64,000 nt of DNA from Bolinopsis microptera (GCF_026151205.1 NC_087077.1:8175983-8239982); one strand, 5' to 3'; positions 43,101-54,900 are shown, numbered from the stretch's first letter. Translations and numbers: made by a program. Notes: a model not told the origin generated them from the letters alone.

Positions 43101-46100
43101 GCACTCAGTATGTTTTATACAGCACTCGGTATGTTTTATACAGCACTCGGCATGTTTTATACAGCACTCGGCATGTTTTATATAGCACTCGGCATGTTTT
43201 ATACAGCACTCAGCATGTATTATACAGCACTCGGCATGTTTTATACAGCACTCGGCATGTTTTATACAGCACTCAGCAGACAGCATGTATTATACAGCAC
43301 TCGGCATGTTTTATATAGCACTCGGCATGTTTTATACAGCACTCAGTATGTATTATACAGCACTCAGCATGTATTATACAGCGCTCAGTTTGTATGTGCG
43401 TGATAGTCTGCTCATGTATTACCAAGTCATGACTCATAAGGGCCACTTAGTAAACTAGCTTTAAGATCAAGAGTGTCGGATTAAATTATACTTGATAGAA
43501 TCAAATAATAAATACCAACTGTCATTAGTAATAATATAATGATATTCGTTATAACTAGATCTGACGTAACACTGCACTGGAGCTGACGTAATGTAGATAC
43601 TAGATAGTATCTCAGTGTTTCCGTCTTCATACACGTTCAATAGTTGAATTGTTTAGACGTAATGTAGATAGTATCTCAGTGTTTCCGTCTTCATACACGT
43701 TCAATAGTTGAATTGTTTAGACTATTAATACGTCCAACAAAACAAACGAAACTGGATGTTTTTTGTGACAATATGTTAAGATCATAGATCAAGTCATAAA
43801 CAGCAATAAAGAAACTTCAATATCAAATTGTATTGTGAGCATAAAACGTTTAAAACCTTTATCGCCGAATGAAATTTCTTTTTAGACTGTAATTCAAAGG
43901 GATCTAGGCTATCTACTACATGGCGATATAAAATGCCTGACGATTTACAGTGTATGTCGAGATACAGTGTGCAAATCATAGATAACATATCTGAACATAT
44001 TTGCAGTGAGAAAGCGATAGCACTAGCAATATTGCGACTGATAGAGATAGAAAAAGCAGTAGTTGAGGGAAGTGGTGTTGTGGGACTAGCTGCTCTCATG
44101 GATGGACTACTCCCTGAACTGGCAGGAAAGAAGTTAATAATTATTTTAATTGTTGGCACTTCTATTTCTGTTAAATACATACCTTTTTCATTTAGCTGGT
44201 TTTTTTATTTTCTTAAGTGAACGACTTCGGACCAGTTTAAGTATGATTCATATTTTTTCTTTTAATAATTTCTCTTCATACGTACAAGAATTGAATGGTC
44301 ACCGTTTTATTTTAAATTGAACTGGTATTTTAATTGTGATCTTGGTAGTATAACTTGTCCCCTTCTCAGAGTAGTTACAATCCTGTGCGGAGGTAATATA
44401 GACACTACGGTGCTAGGAAGATGTCTGGAGCGAGGACTAGCTGCTGACGGCAGGTTGCTCTCTTTCACCGTCGTGGTAAAGGATGCTCCGGGAGGAATGA
44501 ACAGTCTTACTCAGATGCTCACTGACTCCGGCGCCAGGTGACAATTAGTGACTTGAGTAGGGGGGCGCCAGGTGACAATTAGTGACTTGAGTAGGGGGGG
44601 GGCGCCAGGTGACAATTAGTGACTTGAGTATGGGGGCGCCAGGTGACTATTAGCTTATTAGTGACTTGAGTACATACGCGGCCGGGGGAGTATAATATTA
44701 CAGCTTTACAGTTCAGCTTTATCTTCAGATAGCTTGCTTACAATAGCCGGGCTTTCCATATAATCTGAATTTTAGTTTTTTCTTCTAGCGACCTTTATGG
44801 ATTCATTCTTTAAGCAACCGTTAAGGTCCGCATATAACTGGGATAGCGATAAGGAGATCGGACCCTCGATCCTAGTTCGCTAGGTTCGCCATGTTGTTGT
44901 AAGCAACCCTTATAGAGACACCTTATAGAGACCTTTATGGGACCATTGACAGATGACCTAGTTGCCTTGTATAGTTGTATTATCATTTTTGTTTCTTTCA
45001 ACCGAACTTAAATATAGTCGATAGAAAATCTTAACTCAACAAGTACAAAACAAAAACTACTGTTACCAATGTTACACCATTGATATCATACTATTTATAT
45101 ATAAATTTCATTAGGTATGAAATATGAATAATGTAATCCATTCTTTTAAATCTTAAGAGAAAACAATTGTCATGTAATTTGAAAATGTCTTTTTGAGGGT
45201 TCGCTTCTACTTCTAGAACTGCTTACTTAATTCTCCATCCCTTCTCTTTTTCTTGTTGTTCTTCTCTCTTTTCTCTTTTCTTTCACACCAGCGACAACGA
45301 GTTATATCTTCTGTGAATATAATGGGTCACAATAGTAAGGATCTAGCTTTATTCATTAAAATATGGAATTGAAAAATAGCCGGGTGTAGACTTAGTACTG
45401 ACCTAGTAGTGCTAGTAGTGTACAATGCAAATCGCTTTTGTCAAACTGAAGAACTGACTATAGTTTAGGTAAATATGGGCTAATTTCCCGGTAAATTTGG
45501 GATACGATTTACACAACATACAATGTGTAAATTATCACTCCCAACAAATAAATGTAGGATAATATGATATCTTTACTCTATCCCCACCGAAATAATGGTA
45601 CCTGTGATAAAAGTGAGCCCTGCTCCGTGAACTGAAGTTTCGAACTTGAGATCCCGCATAAAACCAGGCAGAGCTGCAGTGCTACAGGATACTTTGGATA
45701 TTGAAACTGTTGCGGGCCCTGAAATAATTTGTTACTTCTTTTCTTTCCTTCAAGCTTTAAGTTACTAAAGGAAAGAATACACCTTATAGTATGTTATAGG
45801 AGTGAATAATGACATTAGAGAGCTGCTAATCCCCTTTGTCACTGTGCGCAGTGTGCAAACTGTTTATCCATCAATTGTGGCCTCGCTGCAAACTTACCTA
45901 CGTAACATACAGGACTTCTCCCTGCGGCCACCACTCCATTTATCAGCAATACAACTAAAAGCACAACAACGGAACGCTTCATCTTAAAAGAAAGGAGTGT
46001 AATTCTAGCGAAGTGAAATTCTAGCAAAACCACCGTGTCAAGTTAGGAAATAATTCCTCGCATTTTCTCGAGAATTTGGGGTATTTAAATTATGTTCCCT

Positions 46101-49100
46101 ATCCAGAGCCCAGAGCCTCTAGAATAGGCTTCTCAAATCTGTACATGAGCAGGCCCCCCCCCCCCTCCCCCCCATGAGCAGGATTTCCACAATTTACCGA
46201 CTGCCGGTGATATTCTCTACCCATCGGCTTTCTTGTAAATCTTCTTACTATTACTCACATCAAATTTTCGATATAGTATTTATTGAGGAGACAGGAGTAC
46301 TTAATTTTTCTTGGACATTTTACTAAAATTTGTATCAGTGCGATGGCATTATTTTGAAGAATTGTAAAATACAAAAATGCAGCGCCTCAAGCACTGCTAT
46401 GCGCCCTTTTTTCGAACGTAAAATTAAAAAATGCTTCCATAAACAAATTTCTGACACTTCCACCGACATTTACTGACGAGACATTTACTGACGAGACATT
46501 AAATTAGAAATGAAACATTATTATATAGTTTGTTGGTATACTAACCAGCCAATGTTATGAAATATTTTTGTTGAACATAATTTAAACTAAAATTCTTATT
46601 TCATCATCAAATGAAAAACATAAGTATAAGGAAGTAGCATTTTAAATATTTCGCTACGATAATATATACTTAATTTTTCTTGGACATTTTACTAAAATTT
46701 GTATCAGTGCGATGGCATTATTTTGAAGAATTGTAAAATACAAAAATGCAGCGCCTCAAGCACTGCTATGCGCCCTTTTTTCGAACGTAAAATTAAAAAA
46801 TGCTTCCATAAACAAATTTCTGACACTTCCACCGACATTTACTGACGAGACATTTACTGACGAGACATTTACTGACGAGACATTTACTGACGAAACATTT
46901 ACTGTCGATACATTTACTGACGAGACATTTACTGACGAGACATTTACTGACGAAACATTTACTGTCGATACATTTACTGACGAGACATTTACTGACGAAA
47001 CATTTACTGTCGATACATTTACTGACGAGACATTTACTGACGAGACATTTACTGACGAGACATTTACTGACGGGACATCAAATTAGAAATGAAACATTAT
47101 TATATAGTTTGTTGGTATACTAACCAGCCAATGTTATGAAATATTTTTGTTGAACATAATTTAAACTAAAATTCTTATTTCATCATCAAATGAAAAACAT
47201 AAGTATAAGGAAGTAGCATTTTAAATATTTCGCTACGATAATATATCATATTCCAGCTAACAAAATTAGTTATTTATTAACTCTCTCTTAAATGAAGTTC
47301 AGCTTTGACTCGGAAATTTCCCAAAAAGACTTCTCCTTTAGAAGCACTTCCGTTTGCCGCTCTTGCACTTTTTCTTCTTTTTTTTCTTGTCTTTCTTTTC
47401 GCACCAAACACAGACTTTGGAAACGTCTTCTGTTAAAATGTGTAATTGTTATTTATGTTAGAAACTAAAAAGAATTACATCTGCAAACGGATTATCTTCG
47501 AAATGTTGAGATCCGTTTTAGTTCTTACAGGAAACAGCCTTGATAAATCGGAGTGTTCAGTGGTTAATCGGGGTTTTAATTGTTCATATTATGTCTATTT
47601 AGCTATCATTTGGGGGAAGAAATAGTCGCAGTAAATCGACGTTTTACTGTATTTGACTATTTGGACTAAAAAAGGGAGTGGCTGTCCTCAGAATTTCGGT
47701 CAAGCGCCTTAGTTTTTAACCGCACGCAAAACGTACCAGTTATTAGATTTAACCCTCTCCCACCAAGAGAAGTCTCGTAACGAAGCTCCTTCATAAACCC
47801 GAAGAATGTCGAAGTTCTACAAGACACGTGAGTCTCTGATAAAGACCCTGGAGGTGGAGGCCCTGAAACAAAGTTATATTGAAAATTCTGTGGTTTTTTA
47901 TTAAATTCTTTAGAATACACTGTATAGCTACAAGTTTACTGGCAAATATAAATTTGACTATGATACTGTTGTACAGCTATGCGATCTATCATCTAATCAG
48001 GCAACTTTCTTACAAAATTGATTCTTTAAAAGACTTAATTTAACCACGTGTGCTAAAACTCACCTACATGCAACACACATTTGTCGCGCCGCTTTCCTCC
48101 TTGTTTTGGAGCTTTGGCCTTATCTTTCTTCTTATTCTTACGTGACGCAACCACTGCGTTTATCAGTAACAGTACTATAAGCAGAACAATAAACAACCTC
48201 ATTCTAACGTTAATAACAGTGACAAATCTGGAAATAATCACACAAATCAGATATAGGTCCTAGAAGTAATTGTTAGTTCCTTGTACCATATAGTTTGTAA
48301 ATTTTCAGAGCCAGGCTGCCTTAGGCTAGCCCTCATAATATTTATTTGAGTAGCTAAGTATTAGAATTTGTGACCCTGCCAGCTCCTCTCCCCCGTGCCT
48401 TAAGTAATCCTTACAAAGCTTTATTTCTATAGAATTGTCAATTGTGCAACTTTTTTTCAACTTTACAACATAAAGCAGCCCTGCCTTTTGGTATTTCAAT
48501 CCTCCCACTATTCTTGAGAGAGGACAGGCTTTAAAGTCCCTGTAGACTTTCTAATTCCTTCAGAGTCGGGTAATATAATTACCATAGTTACAGACTACAG
48601 AGTCGGGTAACATAGGCCAATATAACCCAAGGTTAGGAATGCAATCACGCAAAAAGTAACATGGCGCACAATAGCCCAATCATGATACAAAGTTGTATCA
48701 GGTGAAATTATCTCATAAACTAACATTTAGAGGGGTGTAACAATTATTTTATTACCCTGGTATATTATAGTAGCTATACGTAGACCCAGAACTCCAAAAT
48801 CGTGCTATTTCTTATTTCTTCATAATACACCTAACTTCTAGCATTGCAAATATCTTTGATCCACTCTGTATTCTTAAAGAAATGACCTGGAAGGGGGATT
48901 TTAAAGACTTTTGATTGATATGCCATTTATTGTGTAGAGAGTCAAGATTTGGTACACTTATGCAATGCATAATATGCATAATATGCATAATATGCAGATA
49001 TAACCATGATAATATAACGTAGCAATATGTAGCATGGTCCACCATTTTTCCTGTCACGGCTCTCAGACACGGTAAACCATGCAATTAATATTACTACTCA

Positions 49101-50676
49101 ACTACTATGCTATAGCACCATTATATCAATGTTGTTCTATCTTTCTATTTTGGTTTGTGATTTTGGAAATTGTTAAATGCTATATTATATGGGGTGGCCA
49201 TGGGGTGGCAAGTCCCCATACATCGTAGTCCAATAGTTTTACGCGTCATAATACAGTAAAACCCCGATTTACCGCGGTGTTTGGGAGAAAGAAAATGGCC
49301 GCGGTATATCGGGGTTTGCGGTAAATCGGGGCGCAGTAAATCGGGGTTTTACTGTATACCGGAATATAAAAACGGAATACCTATATATTCTGCGAAATAT
49401 TCTCTATGCAGTCTATATTTTCGCATGATGTATGGTGGCTAGTTTCGCATATAATATTACTTGGTATTTGGTTTGTAATTTATCCCTGGTACAGAAATCT
49501 AAATTTTCCGCTCTTTCCACCTCCGTTATATTCATACCATTAAGAGTATAAACTCTGACGTCGACAAGTTACACTACAAATCCAAATTTAGCCCTGAAAA
49601 AAAGTACAATAGTCGGTAGTCCGAATAAAACTATGTACCGTTAATTAAAGTCAATATATTTCAGTATAAAAGATATTCTACACGAGCGAGCGTGGCTACT
49701 AGAAGACGTGTTTGCAGTTAGGGTGAGTAATATTACTAATATTACTGGTTATATATATTTATGTAAGTGTTTCCAGGCTGCTCTTTTGCTTATTAACGTC
49801 GGTAAGGAAGTAAGAGTAGTTTTATAATGATTTTAGCAAAATTCAAAGTTCAACCATATTGTTGCATAAGAACAAAAAGGTGTTCCTTAATTTCATGGAG
49901 TTATAAAATCAAAACTGAATGAATGATTGAAGCCTTTTGGAACAAATTAGTCGAAAGTCCTTCTGAAGTTTTGAGTTGGACTTTCTGCGGAACAATATTT
50001 GACGATAGTCTATTATCTCTAGATCCTACTATAAGATTTTTAGAAAACTTCTCAGATAGTAAAACGGCTACAAGACTGAAGATTTGTGTTTTTTAAAACG
50101 GACAAATACATTAAAAAAATATGAAGCTGTCTCAAATGTTTCCAAAATTTCGGATTCATCTTCAGTTCGGCCCTGCATTTTCGAACAGTTTAGTGGAAAG
50201 TCCTTCTGGAAGTTGTCGAATTACAAATTTTTTTTGTAGCGCGCGGCGACATTTTGTAATGAAAAAGCTTATAACAGACACTCAGTGTCACAGTATGAAT
50301 GCATGGCCATGCATGCACATGCATATCATGGCGCGCGCCATTAGCAATTAGGTTAATTAACCATAACCCTGGCCTAGCTAACCATAACCCTAATCCTAAC
50401 ACACCTGTTCGCGAACACATGTCGGGCTACTGTGATACTGCCCTTAATCGTTGCATTTGCGGTTTTAATTAACTACAAACACCATTATAGCTGATTCAGA
50501 TATTGATCTGGTGTTCAGTGTTGCGTTTACACTTTTTAACTCAGGTACGATGTATGGTAGAGACGAGAAACTCTGAACACACTGAGCATGTGAAGAGTAT
50601 GCTAGCCTCTAACTTCAGACACGTCGAGTTTATCGGCATGTGCGACCATTCGACTGACACTCGTAAGTCCAGCTAG
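40184..50676 (+). CDS. threonine dehydratase (threonine ammonia-lyase) with ACT domain, ten exons
   Basis: The PLP enzyme converts L-threonine (or L-serine) to 2-oxobutanoate (or pyruvate) and ammonia. Coding exons: 40184-40405, 40550-40756, 40870-40968, 41114-41169, 41804-41966, 42137-42303, 44007-44132, 44370-44537, 49665-49722 and 50545-50676. All join in frame at GT/AG borders to give about 465 residues. The PLP lysine is K101 in [21 protein letters not shown] follows, and a tetraglycine phosphate loop lies at 227-230. [11 protein letters not shown] and CGGNID come later. From about 376 an ACT regulatory domain begins ([14 protein letters not shown], ending VETRNSEH), suggesting allosteric control. 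The exon 4 donor is weak (GTTTGC). In exon 10, a GTAAGT 13 bp before the stop could be a further donor, so the extreme C-terminus is uncertain. Intron 8 contains two opposite-strand genes. Confidence 0.9.
43088..43388. repeat. 21-bp minisatellite in intron 6
   Basis: About 14 copies of CATGTTTTATACAGCACTCGG with variants (CTCAGTATG, CATGTATTA). The 21-bp unit keeps frames open on both strands. These are not genes. Confidence 0.95.
43584..43722. repeat. 72-bp tandem duplication in intron 6
   Basis: GACGTAATGTAG..AGTATCTCAGTGTTTCC..GAATTGTTTA occurs twice (from 43584 and from 43656). The first copy has a short extra ACTAGAT. Confidence 0.9.
44531..44670 (+). repeat. tandem repeat of the exon 8 splice donor
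   Basis: GCGCCAGGTGACAATTAG, the last bases of exon 8 plus the donor, recurs at about 44565, 44602 and (with one change) 44636, at 34-37-bp spacing. Each copy carries CAG|GTGAC. Only the first keeps the family protein sequence uninterrupted into exon 9. Confidence 0.92.
45213..45982 (-). CDS. small secreted basic Cys-Trp-Cys peptide, gene 1 (nested in dehydratase intron 8)
   Basis: Two coding exons on the minus strand, 45982-45898 and 45310-45213, join at TAG|GTAAGT and CACAG|AAG in phase 1 to give 60 residues. Residues 1-20 are a strong signal peptide ([20 protein letters not shown]). The mature part has C-x7-C-x2-C spanning the splice junction, with [14 protein letters not shown] at the start of exon 2, then a tail rich in Lys, Arg and Asn. 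The gene 2 paralogue, about 1.4 kb upstream on the same strand, has the same signal-peptide style, junction, phase and exon 2 opening, which strongly supports both models. The family is not recognised. A cationic secreted peptide could be antimicrobial, toxin-like or matrix-binding, but no function is claimed. Confidence 0.72.
46298..47245. repeat. 369-bp tandem duplication with an expanded 15-bp minisatellite
   Basis: 46298-46666 is repeated from 46667. The second copy is longer because ATTTACTGACGAGAC, present about twice in copy 1, has expanded to about 15 units (46836-47076). It lies between the two nested peptide genes. Confidence 0.93.
47338..48202 (-). CDS. small secreted lysine-rich Cys-Trp-Cys peptide, gene 2 (nested in dehydratase intron 8)
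   Basis: Two coding exons on the minus strand, 48202-48064 and 47429-47338, join at TAG|GTGAGT and AACAG|AAG in phase 1 to give 76 residues. A signal peptide covers residues 1-19 ([19 protein letters not shown]). A very basic stretch rich in Lys and Arg follows, then C-x10-C-x2-C across the splice (exon 2 opens [15 protein letters not shown]), a run of seven lysines and two further cysteines before a terminal Phe. Compared with gene 1 it has a longer basic spacer and two extra Cys. The ATG at 48202 is preferred over the in-frame one at 48241 because it begins the signal peptide. Family unknown; see gene 1. Confidence 0.72.
49254..49354. mobile_element. 101-bp TA-flanked MITE with pogo-type ends
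   Basis: TA-CAGTAAAACCCCGATTTACC at the left is mirrored by AATCGGGGTTTTACTG-TA at the right. The rest is AATCGGGG- and CCGCGGTA-rich. A similar right end lies near 47625-47652. It lies in intron 8. Confidence 0.88.
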
Positions 50677-50933
50677 GTCTTGTAGAATACGCTTATTAAA
50701 TTGTTCCGTTCCAGAATTTTTGATTACAGATTAGTTGGAAAGTTCTTGTCGGCCTTCTTGATTTTCTGATGAAGATTCGATAAAGATTGTGTTAGTCCAT
50801 TACAGTTCATTTTCTAGGCGAGTTTGAAGGGAATCGCCGTGGCATGCTCTTAAACGGAAATTGAGTCAGTGTGTAAATGTTTCGGCATAAACTTAGCCAT
50901 TTTTCATGTTTGAGTAACTTTGCAGATGGCATA

Positions 50934-51109
50934 GGGGTCGTTCACATATTACGTAATCAGCCGAGGGGGGGGGGGATTTTCCAAATGATTACGCTAGTCA
51001 CTTGTTTAATTTTGACACAATAGCTGTGTATATAACTGATTACGGAGGGGGGCCGGGGGGGGGGGTTAAAATTGTTCAAAAAGTGATTACGTAATATGTG
51101 AACGACCCC
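50934..51109. mobile_element. 176-bp MITE with GGGGTCGTTCACATATTACG ends
   Basis: Inverted repeats of about 26 bp, with ATA at both borders (50931-50933 and 51110-51112). Two G runs flank the core. A 3-bp duplication suggests PIF/Harbinger-like mobilisation, but this is tentative. Confidence 0.85.
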
Positions 51110-51112
51110 ATA

Positions 51113-51752
51113 CTGTAAATACTCATTCAAGTATTCTGTCGCCAAAATTTTAGAATGCGATTGTTGAAGGCCATGCACTTATACTCTTTCTGGGGTCTAG
51201 TCGGGGAAAATGATAGAAACTTTATTTTTACATATTGCAAATTGCAAAAGGTACTTCGATATGAAACATAATCCGAAAAACTTTGTACGAAAGTTTAAAT
51301 TCAGATGAAGTTTTTGTTTACTATACGTGGAATCAGGTGATTGGGTTGACACTAGATTTGCACCATGAGATTATGCAGGAAGTAAAGTAAAGTCCAATTA
51401 AGGTGTCGTATCTCACCTGATTCTATCTGGATTCTGGGTCATCTGAGAAGATAAACCTTCCATCTTTTCAGGTATATTGTGAATAGCCAAACACAATGCA
51501 TTTTTATTATCTCATTTGGGTCGATCCAATCATTAAAATTAAAAATATCTAAAATAGTCGCGAAAAATAACGGCAATCTGAAAACAATTAACATCATTTG
51601 ATGTAATCCCCGAATGATTGCTGATAACTAGCTCTTTCTAGTCCCCTGCTACACGGCATGTAAACAGGGATTGGCTAGTTAGAGGCGGTCCGTGTAGGCC
51701 TTACACTGTGCTTTCAGCAATACTCATAACGAAGAATAATCTCTATCGCGCG
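51113..51752. other. intergenic stretch
   Basis: No gene or repeat was recognised. Confidence 0.35.
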
Positions 51753-51760
51753 GGTATTCA

Positions 51761-51862
51761 TTGTATCACGTTGCGACCCCCAGGCCACGGTCGTTTCACT
51801 ATGGTGACGATACAGGGGGAGCCGCGCACTTCGTGCGCGGCGGGTCATACAACGTATGACAA
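51761..51862. mobile_element. 102-bp hAT-type MITE, copy 1
   Basis: TTGTATCACGTTG to CAACGTATGACAA, with target duplication GGTATTCA at 51753-51760 and 51863-51870. It contains GGGGAGCCGCGCAC and GCGCGGCGGGTCAT. A second copy is at 54521. Confidence 0.92.
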
Positions 51863-51870
51863 GGTATTCA

Positions 51871-52665
51871 GTGACTAATAAGCTCAAACGTTTGCACACT
51901 GATATCCCTTGGCCCCCTCTCCCTGCATATTATCCTGTATACCTTCTCCCCCTCGCACCCCGGGATGTATAGAATATGCAGCTACTCGGTCCCCCCCCCC
52001 TCCCCCCCTTGCTATTTATATATTCACCCGATGTAGGGCTAAACTACTATCCAATATTTATATATTGCGCGCATGCTAAATCTTATAAATCAGTAAATCC
52101 CGGAATAGAATCAAGATAAGAATTATCAACTTATCAGCTCATGAAACAACTGTTCTCCTTTTATTTTACAGCGAACGGACCATGAGAGGGAGATAAACTA
52201 GTTGTCATGGTTACCAGCTAGTTACCATGGTTACCAGGTGAGAGATAAGGCTAGTTGAAATGAAAGTGATTGAGGTAGGGTATTTGCAGTGTGCACCCAC
52301 CCTGACCTCGCTCCACTCCATGTCACTCCTCATCTCTCACTAACTCAGTCTCATTATCTCTGATTATTTAAACTTCCAGTTGAGTGACATTTGTGACTTG
52401 TATCCATGAGGGTAGGTTGGAATTGCTAGGTTGTAGGTGAGCTTTGTTTACTGATTATCATGAAACCTAAGCATATTCTGAAGCATCATTCTCTGGTTTC
52501 ATAAGTCACTATTCATCATTCATTGCAAAGTAATATTAATAAGTATCAGCGTTTCTCTGAACTATTTATATGATCACGTGTTTCACAATCCCCAGAATCG
52601 AGTTTCATCGTTCATATTTAACAATTCACTGATTCATCTGCTATGCATCCCCTACCCGTATTCAC
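51871..52665. other. intergenic stretch
   Basis: No gene is supported. It contains a C-rich run near 51990-52010 and several GGTTACCA words around 52205-52240. Confidence 0.35.
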
Positions 52666-52673
52666 TAATCGCC

Positions 52674-52821
52674 AGGGACAAAAGGAAATCGCGGCATGTA
52701 CGGAATCGCGATTTTTCCCATTATTTGCGACAAATTTTATGTATAGTTTAATGTATAGCCTGTTAAATTTCGCGGTATCGCGATTTTTGGCCAAAATAAT
52801 CGCGAAATCCTTTTGTCCCTG
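52674..52821. mobile_element. 148-bp hAT-type MITE
   Basis: Ends CAGGGACAAAAGG-AAATCGCG and its inverse, with target duplication CTAATCGC at 52666-52673 and 52822-52829. Confidence 0.92.
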
Positions 52822-52829
52822 CTAATCGC

Positions 52830-54512
52830 TGATAAACATTTAACATTGAAGATATTTTGCTATTGTGACTTTCATTAAACCATTGATCTTTTTTCCGCTA
52901 CATTTTATATCCTTTGTGACCTTAATTTTTGCATTTTCATTTTACATAAATATAATGACTATTTGAAGAACTATTCTATCCTTAAATTGAGTTATTTTTA
53001 CAAATCGTTGCAAAATATAATATCCACCCCTAATAACCACCCCTAATAACCACCCCTAATAACCATCTCATTACAGGACGACAATCAGTTGTAGCAAGGC
53101 ACCTGGATTTGCTACAATTAGAATAACCTACCAGAGACCCTCAACTCTACTTTTTAGGACTTTCGACTGTTGTTTCAGCTTACTTCTCACCTGGCAACCA
53201 TGTTATTGGTTACCATGGTATAAGTTAGCTGCGATTTCAATTTAAGCGCTTCAAGTGCGTATTTATTCACCCTTTTATTTACTCTACATTACATGGATTT
53301 TACTTATTCGATATCAGTTTGAAGTCGGTAGTTTTTAGTTTAAATCGAATTTAACTTTAAGATATTGAGACATTGGTATGTTTCGTCATTCGTACACTTT
53401 TTGCGATGAAAGTGCTTCGAATTGACAGTGATGCCTTGACAAATAAATATCTCATAATCCATTTAATATCATAATAATAACTAGATTTATTTTTGTTTAG
53501 TTTTCTCAGCTCTATACTCTAGGTGTAAATTACGATTTAAATTATTACATATTGAGATTTATTAGGATTTTAGGATGTGTACACGTTTCTAGTACCCTTG
53601 TTTTGATTTGATTCATGATTGTATATAATATAGGTGTGTCATTATAGTGTGATAGAAGTATGATAGTTTAGGGTGACTCAATAAAAAGCTACCAAGTGAT
53701 CAGTCTTAATAACTTTTTGGTCCCGAAATGAACATTATGCGATGTTTATCTTGGACAACCACATCATTTGCTTGAGAACCTCACATGAGTCGTGTAATTA
53801 GCAATTCATTTATTCATTGTGGGTATTACTTGCTGATTGCCGATTGGATACCTGATCGGCTCTAACAGAGCTGCTCACTCGTAAGCATGCAGCTGAATAC
53901 CGGGCACCTAATCGATTATAATCAGTTAAGAAGGTGATCAGCTGATCCCACGTACGAGCTATATAGATCCTGCAGCTGTCATGTTCACAGGGTGATCACG
54001 TGACCGTGACGCAGTTCCGGAACCAGTTTGAGCCATAAAATGTTGGAAGTCAATTCAGTTTCAGACTTTAACAAAATGGACCGAATTTATACGGCGAAGT
54101 ATGCTCGGCGGCAACTCTACTACTATAGTAGACGGCAACTCTACAAGCTCTTAATTAGAAGTTCCTGACGAAGTTTTGTCTTGAAAGCATCATAGCAGTT
54201 AGCACATGACTCGAGAAGTTTCAAGTTTTTAGATTAAATCTGGGGAGAGTTATTAACAAAAGTCACTTGGTCGCCGGCCTTTTTGGGACACCCTGTATCA
54301 TGTATTATATGTTCAGGTATGATTTTAGTGAAAATTGAGACATTTTCAATATGAGAATTTAATTTTTTTTGAATCATGAAGTTATTGCCATTTTAACTAG
54401 GTCTAGTGTAAGTGTAACCCGTGCCTAAAGCCGGGACTTCACTATCGCAGTTGAACTGCAAAATTATAAACGGCGCAAAAGTTAAAACGGTGCAAAAGCA
54501 TGAACTCGCTCT
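52830..54512. other. intergenic stretch
   Basis: No gene is supported. A 14-bp repeat, CCACCCCTAATAAC, occurs three times at 53025-53066. Confidence 0.4.
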
Positions 54513-54520
54513 GTCGAAAC

Positions 54521-54623
54521 TTGTATCACGTTGTGACATCCACGGTCATTCCACTCGTTCTTAATCTTACGATATAAGGGGAGCCGCGCACTCGTACGCG
54601 GCGGGTCATACAACGTATGACAA
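54521..54623. mobile_element. 103-bp hAT-type MITE, copy 2
   Basis: Same ends as 51761-51862, with target duplication GTCGAAAC at 54513-54520 and 54624-54631. Confidence 0.92.
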
Positions 54624-54716
54624 GTCGAAACCGGCCGCATTATATATATAGAGTAAATTCAATTCTGAGGACTGAGCACCCAACACGTATCCAATAGACA
54701 TAGTTATACTTAATAG

Positions 54717-54855
54717 TTGACCATTGTTGATTGTTAATGGTCTGGCCCGGCGCGCGCTACTTCGTAGCACTTGCCATCGGGCAAGTGCTATTATTTCGAG
54801 AAGAAAGCGGCGCGCGCGCTAATTCGAAGAAATTTAGACAAGTAACATCCGTCAA
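54717..54855. mobile_element. 139-bp GC-rich MITE, 9-bp target duplication
   Basis: TTGACCATTG to CATCCGTCAA, flanked by ACTTAATAG at 54708-54716 and 54856-54864. Same family as 33062-33178. Confidence 0.9.
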
Positions 54856-54900
54856 ACTTAATAGGCAATCTTAAGTCTCCTGGCTCTACTGCCAAATTAC

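Noticed and set aside
43083-43403. Cys-rich (Ala-Glu-Cys-Cys-Ile) and Met-Phe-Tyr-Thr-Ala repeat proteins on opposite strands
   Set aside because: Both come from a 21-bp minisatellite in an intron; no start context, signal or splice support.
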